A DNA stretch of 64,000 nucleotides from Nocardioides litoris (GTDB lineage: Bacteria > Actinomycetota > Actinomycetes > Propionibacteriales > Nocardioidaceae): assembly GCF_006346315.1 (NCBI RefSeq), contig NZ_VDMR01000004.1, forward strand, positions 124,001 through 188,000, given 5' to 3'. Positions 7,787 through 16,568 of this stretch are shown piece after piece. Position numbers and translations under genes: made by a program. The notes below the pieces were generated by a model. That model was not told the DNA's origin. It saw only the letters and a program-made list of their open reading frames with translations, and did not search any database. Positions within the stretch are counted from its first letter, which is position 1, and each line of letters starts with the position of its first letter.

Positions 7787-9148
7787 ATGAGCCGACGTCC
7801 CCGACGCCGGCTGGTCGCCGTGGCCTCCGCCGCCGCGCTCCTGGCCGGCGCGCTGGCCGCGTGCAGCGGCGAGGCGCCCGCGCCGGGGGCGCCCGACCCC
7901 GGCGCCGACGGCCGCACCAGCCTGACCTTCGGCGTCTTCGGCCCCGAGCCGGTCGTGGCGGCGTACCAGCAGATGGTCGACCGCTACAACGAGACCGCCG
8001 AGTCCGTCCGGGTCGACATGCTCACCTGGCCCAGCCAGGCCGCGATGCGCCAGGACGTCGCCGAGGGCGCCGGCCCGCCCGACGTCTACCTCGTCTCGCG
8101 CCAGGACCTCGGCACGGTGATCGAGCAGGAGCTCAACGTGCCGCTCTTCGAGCTCCTCGAGGCCCGCGACGTCAGCTACGGCGACCGCTACGCCCAGCCC
8201 GCCATCGAGGCGTTCTCCGCTGACGACGACCTGCAGTGCATGCCGTCGACGGCCTCGCCCGAGGTGGTCTTCTACAACACCGACCTCGTCGACTTCGACC
8301 GCATGCGCGAGCGCGGCCTGCCCGCGCCGGAGGAGGAGCCGCTCGACGGCTGGACCTTCGAGGAGTTCGCGGCCGCGGCCGCGTTCGCCAGCCGCCGCGG
8401 CGACAACCGCGGTGTCGCGGTCGAGCCCGACCTGACCCAGCTGGCGCCGTTCCTGCTCTCCGGCGGCGGCTCCCTGTACGACGACGGCGCCGACCCGACC
8501 TCGCTCGCCCTGGCCAGCAGCGACAACATCGACACCCTCGAGACGGTCCTGCGGCTGCTGCGCGACCCCACGGTCACCCTGAGCGACGAGCAGCTGGCCG
8601 AGGCCTCACCGCTGGAGTGGTTCGAGCGCGGCCGGCTCGGCATGGTCGTCGGCACCCGCGAGCTGGTGCCGCAGCTGCGCGAGGTCGAGGGCCTGTCGTT
8701 CGACGTGATGCCGATGCCGCAGGTCGGGAGCGCGGCCACGGTCGGCGACCTGACCGGCCTGTGCATCGCCCCCGGTGACCACGAGCAGCAGTCGGCCGAC
8801 TTCCTGGTCCACGCGATCTCCGACGAGTCGGTCGCGCCCCTGGCCCGCAGCGGCTACGTCGTGCCGTCCAACGTCGCCGTGGCCCGCTCGGCCGCGTTCC
8901 TGCAGCCGGGCGAGCAGCCCGAGCACGCCGGGGTCTTCAACGCCAGCCTCGACGCGCTGCGCCTGGTGCCGATCGTCGAGGACCCCACCGGCCTCGACGA
9001 GGCCGTCGGGCCGCTGCTGGAGCAGATGCTGACCGCTCCGGGCGTCATCGACGTCGAGGAGCTCGCCGCCGAGGCCGACGAGGCGTCGCGGGCCGTGCTC
9101 GACCCCGACTACACCCCGTCGCCGTCGGAGGACCCCTCGGCGTCCTGA
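7787..9148 (+). CDS. Extracellular solute-binding lipoprotein (family 1, ABC transporter)
   Basis: A 453-residue lipoprotein. Basic RRPRRR start, hydrophobic core, and lipobox LAAC with the lipidated Cys at residue 26. The mature part has the two-lobe pattern of family 1 (sugar-type) solute-binding proteins: LTFGVFGPEPVV at the start, PDVYLVS near residue 100, and the typical EWFERGRLGMVVG in the second lobe. It would capture a substrate, probably carbohydrate, at the cell surface. No permease or ATPase genes lie beside it, so its partners are elsewhere or it acts as a sensor. A GGAG-type site precedes ATG 7787. Its last 40 bases overlap the end of the convergent rnd gene. Confidence 0.85.
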   Translation: MSRRPRRRLVAVASAAALLAGALAACSGEAPAPGAPDPGADGRTSLTFGVFGPEPVVAAYQQMVDRYNETAESVRVDMLTWPSQAAMRQDVAEGAGPPDVYLVSRQDLGTVIEQELNVPLFELLEARDVSYGDRYAQPAIEAFSADDDLQCMPSTASPEVVFYNTDLVDFDRMRERGLPAPEEEPLDGWTFEEFAAAAAFASRRGDNRGVAVEPDLTQLAPFLLSGGGSLYDDGADPTSLALASSDNIDTLETVLRLLRDPTVTLSDEQLAEASPLEWFERGRLGMVVGTRELVPQLREVEGLSFDVMPMPQVGSAATVGDLTGLCIAPGDHEQQSADFLVHAISDESVAPLARSGYVVPSNVAVARSAAFLQPGEQPEHAGVFNASLDALRLVPIVEDPTGLDEAVGPLLEQMLTAPGVIDVEELAAEADEASRAVLDPDYTPSPSEDPSAS

Positions 9149-10476
9149 GCCGACCGCTGGCTGCGGGCTCGTGCCCGGTCGGCCCGGGCCTGCTCGTCGG
9201 CGTCGAGGACGGCCCGCACGATGACCGGCGCCGTCAACGCGACCTGCCAGGGCCGGGCGCCGAGGCCGGTGAGCAGGTCGACGACGCCGTCGAGCAGCTC
9301 GCCCGGGTCGCGGGTCGCGGGCGGGGCCCACAGGACCCGGCGGAGCGTGTCGGGGGTGAGCAGGTTCTCGGCCGGCACGACGTGGTGCTCGGCCAGCTCG
9401 GCGACCGCGGCCCGCGCCAGCTGCAGGCGTACGGCGGCGACCGGGTCCTTCTCGGCCCACGCCCGCGGCGGGGGCGGACCGTCGCCGCGCGGCTGGCGCG
9501 AGGGCAGCTCGTCCTCCTCCATCGCGGCGACCTCGGTGAGCGCGTCGACCCAGCGGGCGGCGTACCGCTCGGCGCCGCGGCCGTGGAAGCCGGGCGTGGA
9601 CTGCAGGGCGGCCCGGTCGGTGGGCAGCGCGGTGGCGGCGGCGACGATGGCGGAGTCGGGGATGATGCGGCCCGGCGTGACGTCGCGGCGCGCGGCCAGC
9701 TCGTCACGGGTCTCCCACAGCGCCTTGACCGCGGCCAGCGCGCGCCGACCGCGGACCCGGTGCAGGCCCGAGGTGCGGCGCCAGGCGTCGACCCGGGGGG
9801 TCGGGGTGAAGAACCGCAGCGCCTCGAACTCCTGGCGCGCCCACTCGTCCTTGCCGGTCTCCTCCAGCTCGGCGGCGAGCCGGTCGCGGAGCTCGACGAG
9901 CACCTCGACGTCGAGGGCGGCGTACTCGAGCCAGGCCTTCGGCAGCGGGCGCGTGGACCAGTCGGCGGCTGAGTGCTCCTTCTTCATCCGGAAGCCCAGC
10001 AGCGTCTCGACGAGCGTGGCCAGGCCGACGCGGGGGTAGCCCAGGAGCCGGCCGGCGAGCTCGGTGTCGAACAGCGCCGAGGGCCGCAGCCCGACCTCGG
10101 TCAGGCAGGGGAGGTCCTGGGTGGCGGCGTGCAGGATCCACTCGGTGCCGTCGAGGGCCTCGGCCAGCGGGGCGAGCGTGTCGAGGGCGACGGGGTCGAC
10201 CAGGGCCGTGCCGGCGCCCTCGCGGCGCAGCTGGATGAGGTAGGCCCGCCCGGAGTAGCGGTAGCCAGAGGCGCGCTCGGCGTCGATGGCCACCGGGCCG
10301 GTGCCACCCGCGATGGCGGCCGCGACCCGGGCCAGGCCCTCGGGGGTGTCGGTGAGCTCGGGCAGCCCGTCGGCGAGGGTGAGCAGCTCGGCCTGCGGGG
10401 GCTCGGGGGCGTCGGGGGCCTCGGCCGGCTCGGTGTCGGCGGTGGGGTCGGCGGTGGGGTCGTCGGTGGGCGTCAT
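9109..10476 (-). CDS. rnd: Ribonuclease D-like 3'-5' exonuclease (HRDC domain)
   Basis: A 455-residue protein. After a disordered Asp/Pro/Thr N-terminus, the DEDD exonuclease domain spans about residues 45-215: Exo I AIDAERASG, Exo II around ILHAATQDLPCL, Exo III LEYAALDVEVL. The HRDC domain follows at about 230-320. The C-terminal third is the actinobacterial extension. It would trim structured RNA such as tRNA precursors. The start overlaps the DUF3000 stop (10473-10476), and the order DUF3000-rnd divergent from hemE matches Rv2680-Rv2681/Rv2678c in Mycobacterium. The 3' end overlaps the solute-binding protein gene tail to tail by 40 bases. Confidence 0.93.
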   Translation of the reverse strand: MTPTDDPTADPTADTEPAEAPDAPEPPQAELLTLADGLPELTDTPEGLARVAAAIAGGTGPVAIDAERASGYRYSGRAYLIQLRREGAGTALVDPVALDTLAPLAEALDGTEWILHAATQDLPCLTEVGLRPSALFDTELAGRLLGYPRVGLATLVETLLGFRMKKEHSAADWSTRPLPKAWLEYAALDVEVLVELRDRLAAELEETGKDEWARQEFEALRFFTPTPRVDAWRRTSGLHRVRGRRALAAVKALWETRDELAARRDVTPGRIIPDSAIVAAATALPTDRAALQSTPGFHGRGAERYAARWVDALTEVAAMEEDELPSRQPRGDGPPPPRAWAEKDPVAAVRLQLARAAVAELAEHHVVPAENLLTPDTLRRVLWAPPATRDPGELLDGVVDLLTGLGARPWQVALTAPVIVRAVLDADEQARADRARARSQRSAQDAEGSSDGDGV

Positions 10477-11090
10477 CGGCCGGGGCTGCCCCGCTGCCCG
10501 CGGCGGCTGGGCAGCACGGCCACCCCGTCCGGCACGGGCTCCAGTCCCGATGCGGTGCACAACAGCTCGCCCCAGGCCTCGACGTGGGGCGCGATGTCGA
10601 GACCGGCCGGACCCACCACGGGCGTCCAGGAGGCGCGGACCTCGACCTGGGCGGTGCCGCCGTCCTCGGCCATGCCGCCGAAGGACTCGGTGACCACGCG
10701 GGTGACGGTGCCCGAGGCGTGGGTGTGCTCGGCGCCGTGGGCCTCGAGGGCGTCGACCAGCCACGACCAGCCGACCTCGGCCAGCATCGGGTCGGCCACC
10801 AGCTCGAGCTCGACCTCGCAGCGGCAGTAGGCCACGCAGCGGAACGTGCCGTCCCACGCGTCGTTGCCGGCCGGGTCGTGCAGCAAGATGATCCGGCCCG
10901 TGCCGACGTCGACGCCGTCGACGGTCACGTCGGCCGACAGCGCGGCGGCGTGGGGCGCGATGCGCTGGGGCGCGGGCATCTCCTCGCAGAAGACCTCGGG
11001 ACGCAGCGGGGCGGCACGCATCGCGGCGACCGCGGCCCGGAACTCGCCCGGCGCGGCGCTCTGCTCGCCCGTGGGCTGGCGCACGACCAT
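10473..11090 (-). CDS. DUF3000 family protein
   Basis: A 205-residue actinobacteria-specific protein, orthologous by position and content to Rv2680. The conserved core includes FCEEMPAPQRIAPHAAALSA near residue 40 and a Cys pair in FRCVAYCRC near 90. No function is established. ATG 11090 has TACCCT exactly six bases upstream (11102-11097 on the minus strand), so the mRNA is probably leaderless. It is translationally coupled to rnd. The start is 70 bases from the divergent hemE. Confidence 0.85.
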   Translation of the reverse strand: MVVRQPTGEQSAAPGEFRAAVAAMRAAPLRPEVFCEEMPAPQRIAPHAAALSADVTVDGVDVGTGRIILLHDPAGNDAWDGTFRCVAYCRCEVELELVADPMLAEVGWSWLVDALEAHGAEHTHASGTVTRVVTESFGGMAEDGGTAQVEVRASWTPVVGPAGLDIAPHVEAWGELLCTASGLEPVPDGVAVLPSRRGQRGSPGR

Positions 11091-11160
11091 GAGGTCAGGG
11101 TAGGTGCGCCCGGGGACAACCGATATCGGGACACGCCCGAGCGAGTGGGAGGCTTGGCCC

Positions 11161-12198
11161 GTGGCACCGCACCCCGACCTGGCGCAGAGCGCCTTCCTGC
11201 AGGCCGTCCGAGGCGAGCCCGTGAGCCACACGCCCGTGTGGTTCATGCGCCAGGCGGGCCGCTCGCTCCCGGAGTACCTCCGGCTGCGCGAGGGCGTCGG
11301 GATGCTCGAGTCGTGCATGCGGCCCGACATGGTCGTCGAGATCACGATGCAGCCCGTGCGCCGGTACGGCGTCGACGCGGCCATCTTCTTCAGCGACATC
11401 GTCCTGCCGCTCAAGGCGGTCGGGGTCGACCTCGACATCAAGCCCGGCGTCGGTCCCGTGGTCGCGCAGCCGGTGCGCACCCTCGCCGACGTCGAGGCGA
11501 TCCCCGACCTCACGCCCGACCACGTCCCGTTCATCACCGAGGCGGTCCGCGGCCTGGTCGGCGAGCTGGGCGGCACGCCGCTCATCGGGTTCGCGGGCGC
11601 GCCGTTCACCGTGGCGTCGTACCTCGTGGAGGGCGGGCCGTCGAAGGACCACGCCCGCACCAAGGCCATGATGTTCGGCGCCCCTGACGTGTGGGACGCG
11701 CTGATGCGCAAGATCGCCGGCATCGCCGCGGCCTACCTCGAGGTGCAGGTCGCGGCCGGGGCCTCGGCGGTGCAGCTGTTCGACTCGTGGGCCGGCGCGC
11801 TCACCCCCGGCGACTACCGCGCCTCGGTGATGCCCCACTCCGCGCGCGTGCTGGCGGCCGCGGGCGAGCTCGGCGTGCCGCGCATCCACTTCGGCGTCGG
11901 CACCTCCAACCTGCTCGGCCTGATGGGCGAGGCGGGCGCCGACGTCGTCGGCGTCGACTGGCGCACCCCGCTCGCCACCGCGGTGCCGCAGGTCGGCGAC
12001 CGCGCCGTGCAGGGCAACCTCGACCCCACCCTCGTCTTCGCCCCGACCGAGGTCATGACGGCCCGCGCCGCCGAGGTCATCGAGGCCGGCCGCGCCGCTC
12101 GCGGCCACGTCTTCAACCTCGGCCACGGCGTCATCCCCGCCACCGACCCCGACCAGCTCGCGCGGCTGACGGAGTTCGTGCAGACCTACCCGCTCTGA
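11161..12198 (+). CDS. hemE: Uroporphyrinogen decarboxylase
   Basis: A 345-residue HemE. It decarboxylates the four acetate side chains of uroporphyrinogen III to give coproporphyrinogen III. Signature WFMRQAGRSLPEY lies near residue 22, a catalytic-Asp motif SDIVLPL near 80, and HFGVGTSNLL near 245, all typical; length is normal. GTG 11161 has GGGAGG eight bases upstream, deciding the start over an in-frame ATG at 11104. The following enzymes of the pathway, HemY and HemQ, are 19 kb downstream on the same strand. Confidence 0.97.
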   Translation: MAPHPDLAQSAFLQAVRGEPVSHTPVWFMRQAGRSLPEYLRLREGVGMLESCMRPDMVVEITMQPVRRYGVDAAIFFSDIVLPLKAVGVDLDIKPGVGPVVAQPVRTLADVEAIPDLTPDHVPFITEAVRGLVGELGGTPLIGFAGAPFTVASYLVEGGPSKDHARTKAMMFGAPDVWDALMRKIAGIAAAYLEVQVAAGASAVQLFDSWAGALTPGDYRASVMPHSARVLAAAGELGVPRIHFGVGTSNLLGLMGEAGADVVGVDWRTPLATAVPQVGDRAVQGNLDPTLVFAPTEVMTARAAEVIEAGRAARGHVFNLGHGVIPATDPDQLARLTEFVQTYPL

Positions 12199-12248
12199 GC
12201 CGGTCGCCGCGGCCGGACGCTCCGCAGGGGCGCCCGTAGGCTCCGGTC

Positions 12249-13511
12249 ATGGCGCAGACCCTCGGCAAGGGCCAGAACGTCCCCCTCCCACCCGGACCGG
12301 TGGCCGTGCAGGTGCAGGCGGCGGCGGCCGTCGACGTCTCGGCGCTGCTGCTGACGGCCGCGGGGAAGGTCCGGGGGGACGACGACTTCGTCTTCTACAA
12401 CCAGCCGTCCGCGGGGGGCGTCCGCCACCGCGCCGACGGGGTCGACGTCGACCCGGCCCAGGTGCCCGAGGAGATCGAGCGCGTCGTGGTCTCCGCGAGC
12501 CTCGACGGCGGCGGGCCCGCGACCTTCGGTCAGCTCGGCGGGCTCACCCTCACCGTCTCCGCCGGTGGTGCCCCCGTCGCCACCTTCGTGCCCGACGGGC
12601 TGACCACCGAGACCGCGCTGCTCTGCGTCGAGGTCTACCGGCGGCAGGGCGCGTGGAAGCTGCGCGCCGTCGGCCAGGGGTACGCCGACGGGCTCGCCGG
12701 CATCGCCACCAACTTCGGCATCACGGTGGGGGAGGAGCCCGCCCCGGCCGCGGCTGCAGCGCCGCCCCCGCCGCCCCCACCGCCCGCTCCCGCCACCCCG
12801 GCCGCCCCGGCCGCGGCAGCCCCGCCGCCCCCGCCGCCTCCGCCGCCTCCGGCCCCGGCCGCCCCGGCCGCGGCGCCGGCGTACGGCGACAGCAAGATCA
12901 CCCTCACCAAGCGCGGCCAGTCGGTCGACCTGACCAAGGGCAGTGGCGGCGCGTTCGTGGTCAACCTCAACTGGAACCAGGCCGCGCCGGCCGACCCCTC
13001 GGCCCAGAAGGGCCGCAAGCGGGGGTTCCTGCAGCCCCGGTCCTCGGGCGGGATCGACCTCGACCTGTGCTGCCTGTTCGTGCTCTCGACCGGCCAGGTC
13101 AGCGGCATCCAGGCCTTGGGCGGCAGCTTCGGCAGCTACGACCAGGTGCCGTGGATCCAGCTCGACCAGGACGACCGCAGCGGTGCCGCGACGGGCGGTG
13201 AGACGCTGCGCATCAACGAGCGGTACGCCGACCGGTTCGACCGCATCCTGCTCTACGCGATGATCTACGAGGGCGTCGCCAACTGGGCCCAGGCCGACGG
13301 CATCGTCCGGGTCACGCAGCAGGGCGGCCCGACCATCGAGGTCGCGCTCGACGAGAGCCAGCCGCTGCCGGTCTGCGCGGTCGCGATGCTCACCAACACC
13401 GGCGGCGGCCAGATGAAGGCCGAGCGGCTCGTCACCTACCACCGCAGCCAGCTCGAGATGGACCAGGCCTACGGCATCGGGGCGCCCTGGGGCGGACCGG
13501 GCCGCAAGTGA
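12249..13511 (+). CDS. TerA-like tellurium-resistance/stress protein with two TerD domains
   Basis: A 420-residue protein. The N-terminal TerD-like domain (about 1-160, LGKGQNVPLPPGPVAVQV) is joined by a 50-residue linker of almost only Pro and Ala (12745-12880) to a second TerD-like domain (about 215-415, KITLTKRGQSVDLTKGSGGAF, then GIDLDLCCLF). TerD domains bind calcium and occur in tellurite, phage and oxidative-stress systems. No terB, terC or terZ lies beside it, so the role is open. TAGGCT (12237-12242) sits six bases before ATG 12249, suggesting leaderless transcription. It may be terminated before 13656; no clear terminator is visible. Confidence 0.85.
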   Translation: MAQTLGKGQNVPLPPGPVAVQVQAAAAVDVSALLLTAAGKVRGDDDFVFYNQPSAGGVRHRADGVDVDPAQVPEEIERVVVSASLDGGGPATFGQLGGLTLTVSAGGAPVATFVPDGLTTETALLCVEVYRRQGAWKLRAVGQGYADGLAGIATNFGITVGEEPAPAAAAAPPPPPPPPAPATPAAPAAAAPPPPPPPPPPAPAAPAAAPAYGDSKITLTKRGQSVDLTKGSGGAFVVNLNWNQAAPADPSAQKGRKRGFLQPRSSGGIDLDLCCLFVLSTGQVSGIQALGGSFGSYDQVPWIQLDQDDRSGAATGGETLRINERYADRFDRILLYAMIYEGVANWAQADGIVRVTQQGGPTIEVALDESQPLPVCAVAMLTNTGGGQMKAERLVTYHRSQLEMDQAYGIGAPWGGPGRK

Positions 13512-13655
13512 CGCGTGCGCGCTGGGCGGGGTCTTCGTCATGCTCCGCGCGCTGTCCACGGTGCTCGAGGTCATCTGACGCGCTCGAGGCGGGCTATGGC
13601 TTTCCGCCGGGACGCCGAGCACCGCTGAGCACGACGCCCCCGGGGGTCCGTGCCC

Positions 13656-13979
13656 TCAGCCGTCGAGCCGGGCCCGCAGCTCGGCCACGGTGCTGGTGAA
13701 CGCCGACTCGAGGTCGACGTCGTAGCAGTCGGCGATCGTCATCACCGCCCACAGGCAGTCGGCCAGCTCGTGCCCGAGGGCCTCGCCGACGTCGGCGGTG
13801 CCCGCGTCGCCGCGCACGCCCTCGGCGGCCTGCACCAGCGTGGCGAGGTCGCCCACGTCGCCGACGAAGCCGAGCACCACCTCCTCCGCGGTCCACGAGC
13901 GGCCGTAGGCCTCCCGCTCCGCCGCGGCGTAGCGACGGCGCACGGCGCGGGCCTGGTCCTGCAGCTCGGAGAAGTCCAC
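13656..13979 (-). CDS. MazG-like nucleotide pyrophosphohydrolase
   Basis: A 107-residue all-alpha MazG-like protein. The metal-binding pattern is visible as WTAEEVVLGFVGDVGDL near residue 30 and GHELADCLWAVMTIADCYDVDL near 75, with acidic residues spaced as in small MazG/dUTPase-superfamily enzymes. Such proteins hydrolyse NTPs to NMP and pyrophosphate and may clean the nucleotide pool; the substrate here is unknown. The canonical first-helix EExxE is partly altered to EEVV. GTG 13979 is the only in-frame start that keeps the domain intact. It lies downstream of the DUF4349 lipoprotein gene by 46 bases and may be co-transcribed with it. Confidence 0.75.
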   Translation of the reverse strand: MDFSELQDQARAVRRRYAAAEREAYGRSWTAEEVVLGFVGDVGDLATLVQAAEGVRGDAGTADVGEALGHELADCLWAVMTIADCYDVDLESAFTSTVAELRARLDG

Positions 13980-14025
13980 GGCCTCATGGGGCCGGGTCGG
14001 TGCGGCTCGGGCCGGGGCTCGGCCG

Positions 14026-14961
14026 TCAGGGACGCACGGGCGCCGCGGGCCGACGACGACGCAGCAGCACCCGCAGAGGCAGGCCGACCAGCAGGACCAC
14101 GACGGCGAACGGCAGCACGGCGCCGGCGGCCGTGAGCAGCGCGGTCGCGGTGGCACCGAAGGCGTCGCTCCCGGCCGAGAGGCCGGCCAGGAACCCCTGC
14201 TCGTCCTCCGCGCGCGGGGCGGGCGGGTCGTCGCGCTCGATGCGCACCGTGATCGTCGAGTACGACGTCTGGTCGGCCAGCAGGGCCTGGCGCTGCTGGA
14301 GGGAGCCGAGGTCGGCCTCGCGCTGGGCCAGCTCGCGCTCGATGCCGACGACGTCGCGGATCGACCCCGCCCGCTCGAGCAGGTCGCCGATGCGCTCGAT
14401 GCTGCGCCTCTGCAGGGCGGCCCGGACGTCGACGTCGACGACCTGGTCGGCCACGTCGACGGCCGAGGAACCGGAGTCGGTGACGGTGACGTCACCCTCG
14501 GCGCCGAGGCGCTCGAGGTCGGTCATGGCCGCGGTGAACACCTCCGTCGGCACCCGCAGAGTCATCGTGGTCAGCACGGCCCCGCCGTCCTCGTCGGCGT
14601 CGGTGCTCTCCTCGGCCACCTGGACCTGGCGCGGCCGCAGCGCCTGCAGGACCTCGGTGCGGGTGTCGCGCACGTCGGGGGTGCGGTAGTCGACGGTGCC
14701 GGTGCGGACGATCGCGAGCCGGTCGCCGGCCGGGGCCAGGGCGGGCTCGGCGGAGTCGCGCGACCCGCCCGACGCGCCCGTCTCGCTCCCGTCGTCGGCG
14801 GCAGACACGCCGCCCGCCGGCTCGGAGACGACCGACGACTCCTCACCGCCGCTGTCGTCGGTGTCGCCTGTCGAGCAGGCAGCCCCGAGCAGGGCGAGCA
14901 GCAGGAGGACGGTGGCGAGCGGGACCTGGCGGGTGGCCCGAGAGCGCGGGGGAGAGGTCAT
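14026..14961 (-). CDS. DUF4349 lipoprotein
   Basis: A 311-residue lipoprotein. Signal peptide with lipobox LGAAC (Cys29) is followed by a Ser/Glu/Asp-rich linker. The DUF4349 domain spans about residues 75-260: a beta-strand start RTGTVDYRTPDV, a coiled-coil helix around READLGSLQQRQALL, then TSYSTITVRIE. A C-terminal membrane helix (about 272-298) ends in RRRR. The domain is like a periplasmic structural or sensor module and no biochemical role is established. A doubly anchored topology (lipid plus C-terminal helix) is unusual. It may be co-transcribed with the MazG-like gene. Confidence 0.85.
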   Translation of the reverse strand: MTSPPRSRATRQVPLATVLLLLALLGAACSTGDTDDSGGEESSVVSEPAGGVSAADDGSETGASGGSRDSAEPALAPAGDRLAIVRTGTVDYRTPDVRDTRTEVLQALRPRQVQVAEESTDADEDGGAVLTTMTLRVPTEVFTAAMTDLERLGAEGDVTVTDSGSSAVDVADQVVDVDVRAALQRRSIERIGDLLERAGSIRDVVGIERELAQREADLGSLQQRQALLADQTSYSTITVRIERDDPPAPRAEDEQGFLAGLSAGSDAFGATATALLTAAGAVLPFAVVVLLVGLPLRVLLRRRRPAAPVRP

Positions 14962-15030
14962 GGGGCAGGGACGGGCGCCGGGGACGGACGGTTCCCCGAG
15001 CGCCCGCGCCGGTCCAGACCGCCACGGGCG

Positions 15031-15453
15031 TCAGCCCTGGTAGGCGACCTCCTGGTCGACGACCCAGGTGACGCCGTACGCGTCGACGACGAGGCCGTAC
15101 AGCGGCGACCAGCCCGACGGGCCGAGCGGGACCAGCACGGTCCCGCCCTGCGCGAGACCCTCGAAGGAGCGGGTCAGCTCGTCGGCGTCGTCGCCGCGCA
15201 CCGAGACCCAGAACGAGTCCTGGCCGCGCTCCCAGGCCCGGGCCGACGGGACGTCGAAGGCCATCACCCGGAAGCCGGTGGGGGAGGTGACCTGGCCGAA
15301 CGCGACCAGGTCTGCCTCGCCCACGCCGGGCTCGGGGTAGGCCTCGGCGTGCGTGGCCACGAAGAGGTCGCCGCCGAAGACGGAGTGGTAGTGCTCGAGC
15401 GCGGCCCGGGCGGTGCCGCGGAAGTTCAGGTGGGTGGTGGTCTGCACGGTCAT
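15031..15453 (-). CDS. VOC/glyoxalase-fold protein (PhnB-like)
   Basis: A 140-residue protein of the PhnB/YdcC-like VOC group (3-demethylubiquinone methyltransferase-like fold). It starts LNFRGTARAALEHYHSVFGGD, has the middle strand DSFWVSVRGDDADEL, and ends YGVTWVVDQEV. ATG 15453 has a GAGGGG site upstream. It is divergent from the WYL regulator at 15558 with 104 bases between, an arrangement in which the regulator often controls the VOC gene. The metal ligands of enzymes such as glyoxalase I are not clearly conserved, so a binding role is equally possible. Confidence 0.8.
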   Translation of the reverse strand: MTVQTTTHLNFRGTARAALEHYHSVFGGDLFVATHAEAYPEPGVGEADLVAFGQVTSPTGFRVMAFDVPSARAWERGQDSFWVSVRGDDADELTRSFEGLAQGGTVLVPLGPSGWSPLYGLVVDAYGVTWVVDQEVAYQG

Positions 15454-15557
15454 GGGAGCCCCTCGGGCGTCGGGGACCGGCCGGTGCCGGTCGACGGGCT
15501 CCATGCTGTCGGCAGTGCAGGTCAGGTCCTGTCCGGCACGTGCGGCATCCTGAGGTC

Positions 15558-16568
15558 ATGTCCGGACCGTCGGGTCGCCTCCTGGCGCTCCTCTCCCTGC
15601 TCCAGGCCCGGCGCGAGTGGTCCGGCCCCGCACTGGCCGGCCGCCTCGAGGTCAGCGAGCGCACGGTGCGTCGCGACGTCGACCGGCTGCGGGAGCTCGG
15701 CTACCCGGTCCGCGCCGTCATGGGCCCCGACGGCGGCTACCGGCTCGAGGCCGGCGCCGACCTGCCCCCGCTGCTCTTCGACGACGAGCAGGCCGTGGCG
15801 CTCGCCGTCGCGCTGCGCATGGCCACGGCGTCCGGCGCCGGCATCGGTGACGGCGCCGCCCGCGCCCTGGCCACCGTGCGCCAGCTGCTCCCGTCGCGCC
15901 TGCGGCACCGCGTCGACAACCTCGAGGTCGTCGCCCTGCGGCGTACGCCGGGCGCCGGCGACGCGGGTGGTGCGACCGTCGACCCCGAGGTGCTGGTGGT
16001 GCTGGCCGACGCCGTCCGCACCCGGCAGGTGGTGCGCTTCGACCACGGCGACCACGGCGACCACGGCGACCACGGCGACACCGACGGGCCGCCCCGGCGC
16101 GTCCACCCGCACCACGTGGTCGCCCGCGCCGGCCGCTGGTACGCCGTCGGCTGGGACCCCGACCGCGACGACTGGCGCACGTTCCGGGTCGACCGGATGC
16201 GGCTGCGCACCCCGCTCGGACCCCGGTTCGAGCCGCGCGAGCTGCCCGGCGGGGTCGACGTGGCCACGTTCGTGGCCGCCCGCTTCAAGGGGTCCTCCGG
16301 CCCCGACGAGTGGCCCTGCCGCGGCGAGGTCGTCGTGCACCTGCCGGCGTCCGCCGTCACGCCGTACGCCGGGGACGCGACCGTGGAGCCCCTCGGCCCC
16401 GACCGCTGCCGGGTGCTGGCGGGGTCCTGGTCGTGGGCCGGCCTGGTCGCCTCCCTGGTCCGGTACGACGCCGAGGTCGAGGTCGTGGGACCGCCCGAGC
16501 TCCGCGCCGAGATGGGCCGGCTGGCGGCCCGGCTCGAGCGCGCCGCCGTGCCGGCCCAAGACCCCTAG
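15558..16568 (+). CDS. YafY-type HTH and WYL-domain transcriptional regulator
   Basis: A 336-residue regulator. An N-terminal winged HTH (residues about 5-60, LEVSERTVRRDVDRLRELGY) is followed by a WYL domain (about 150-230; the WYL signature reads RWYAVGWD) and a C-terminal WCX region. WYL domains sense nucleic acid or nucleotide ligands. Four perfect 9-base repeats at 16041-16076 encode DHG repeats inside the WYL domain, a likely length-variable insertion. CATCCT lies six bases before ATG 15558. The probable target is the divergent VOC gene. Its stop overlaps the convergent NYN gene stop on a shared CTAG. Confidence 0.88.
   Translation: MSGPSGRLLALLSLLQARREWSGPALAGRLEVSERTVRRDVDRLRELGYPVRAVMGPDGGYRLEAGADLPPLLFDDEQAVALAVALRMATASGAGIGDGAARALATVRQLLPSRLRHRVDNLEVVALRRTPGAGDAGGATVDPEVLVVLADAVRTRQVVRFDHGDHGDHGDHGDTDGPPRRVHPHHVVARAGRWYAVGWDPDRDDWRTFRVDRMRLRTPLGPRFEPRELPGGVDVATFVAARFKGSSGPDEWPCRGEVVVHLPASAVTPYAGDATVEPLGPDRCRVLAGSWSWAGLVASLVRYDAEVEVVGPPELRAEMGRLAARLERAAVPAQDP

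Noticed and set aside
12745..12880. Pro/Ala-coding repeat as an intergenic boundary between two TerD genes
   Set aside because: The frame is continuous with no stop or start signal; it is a linker in one protein.
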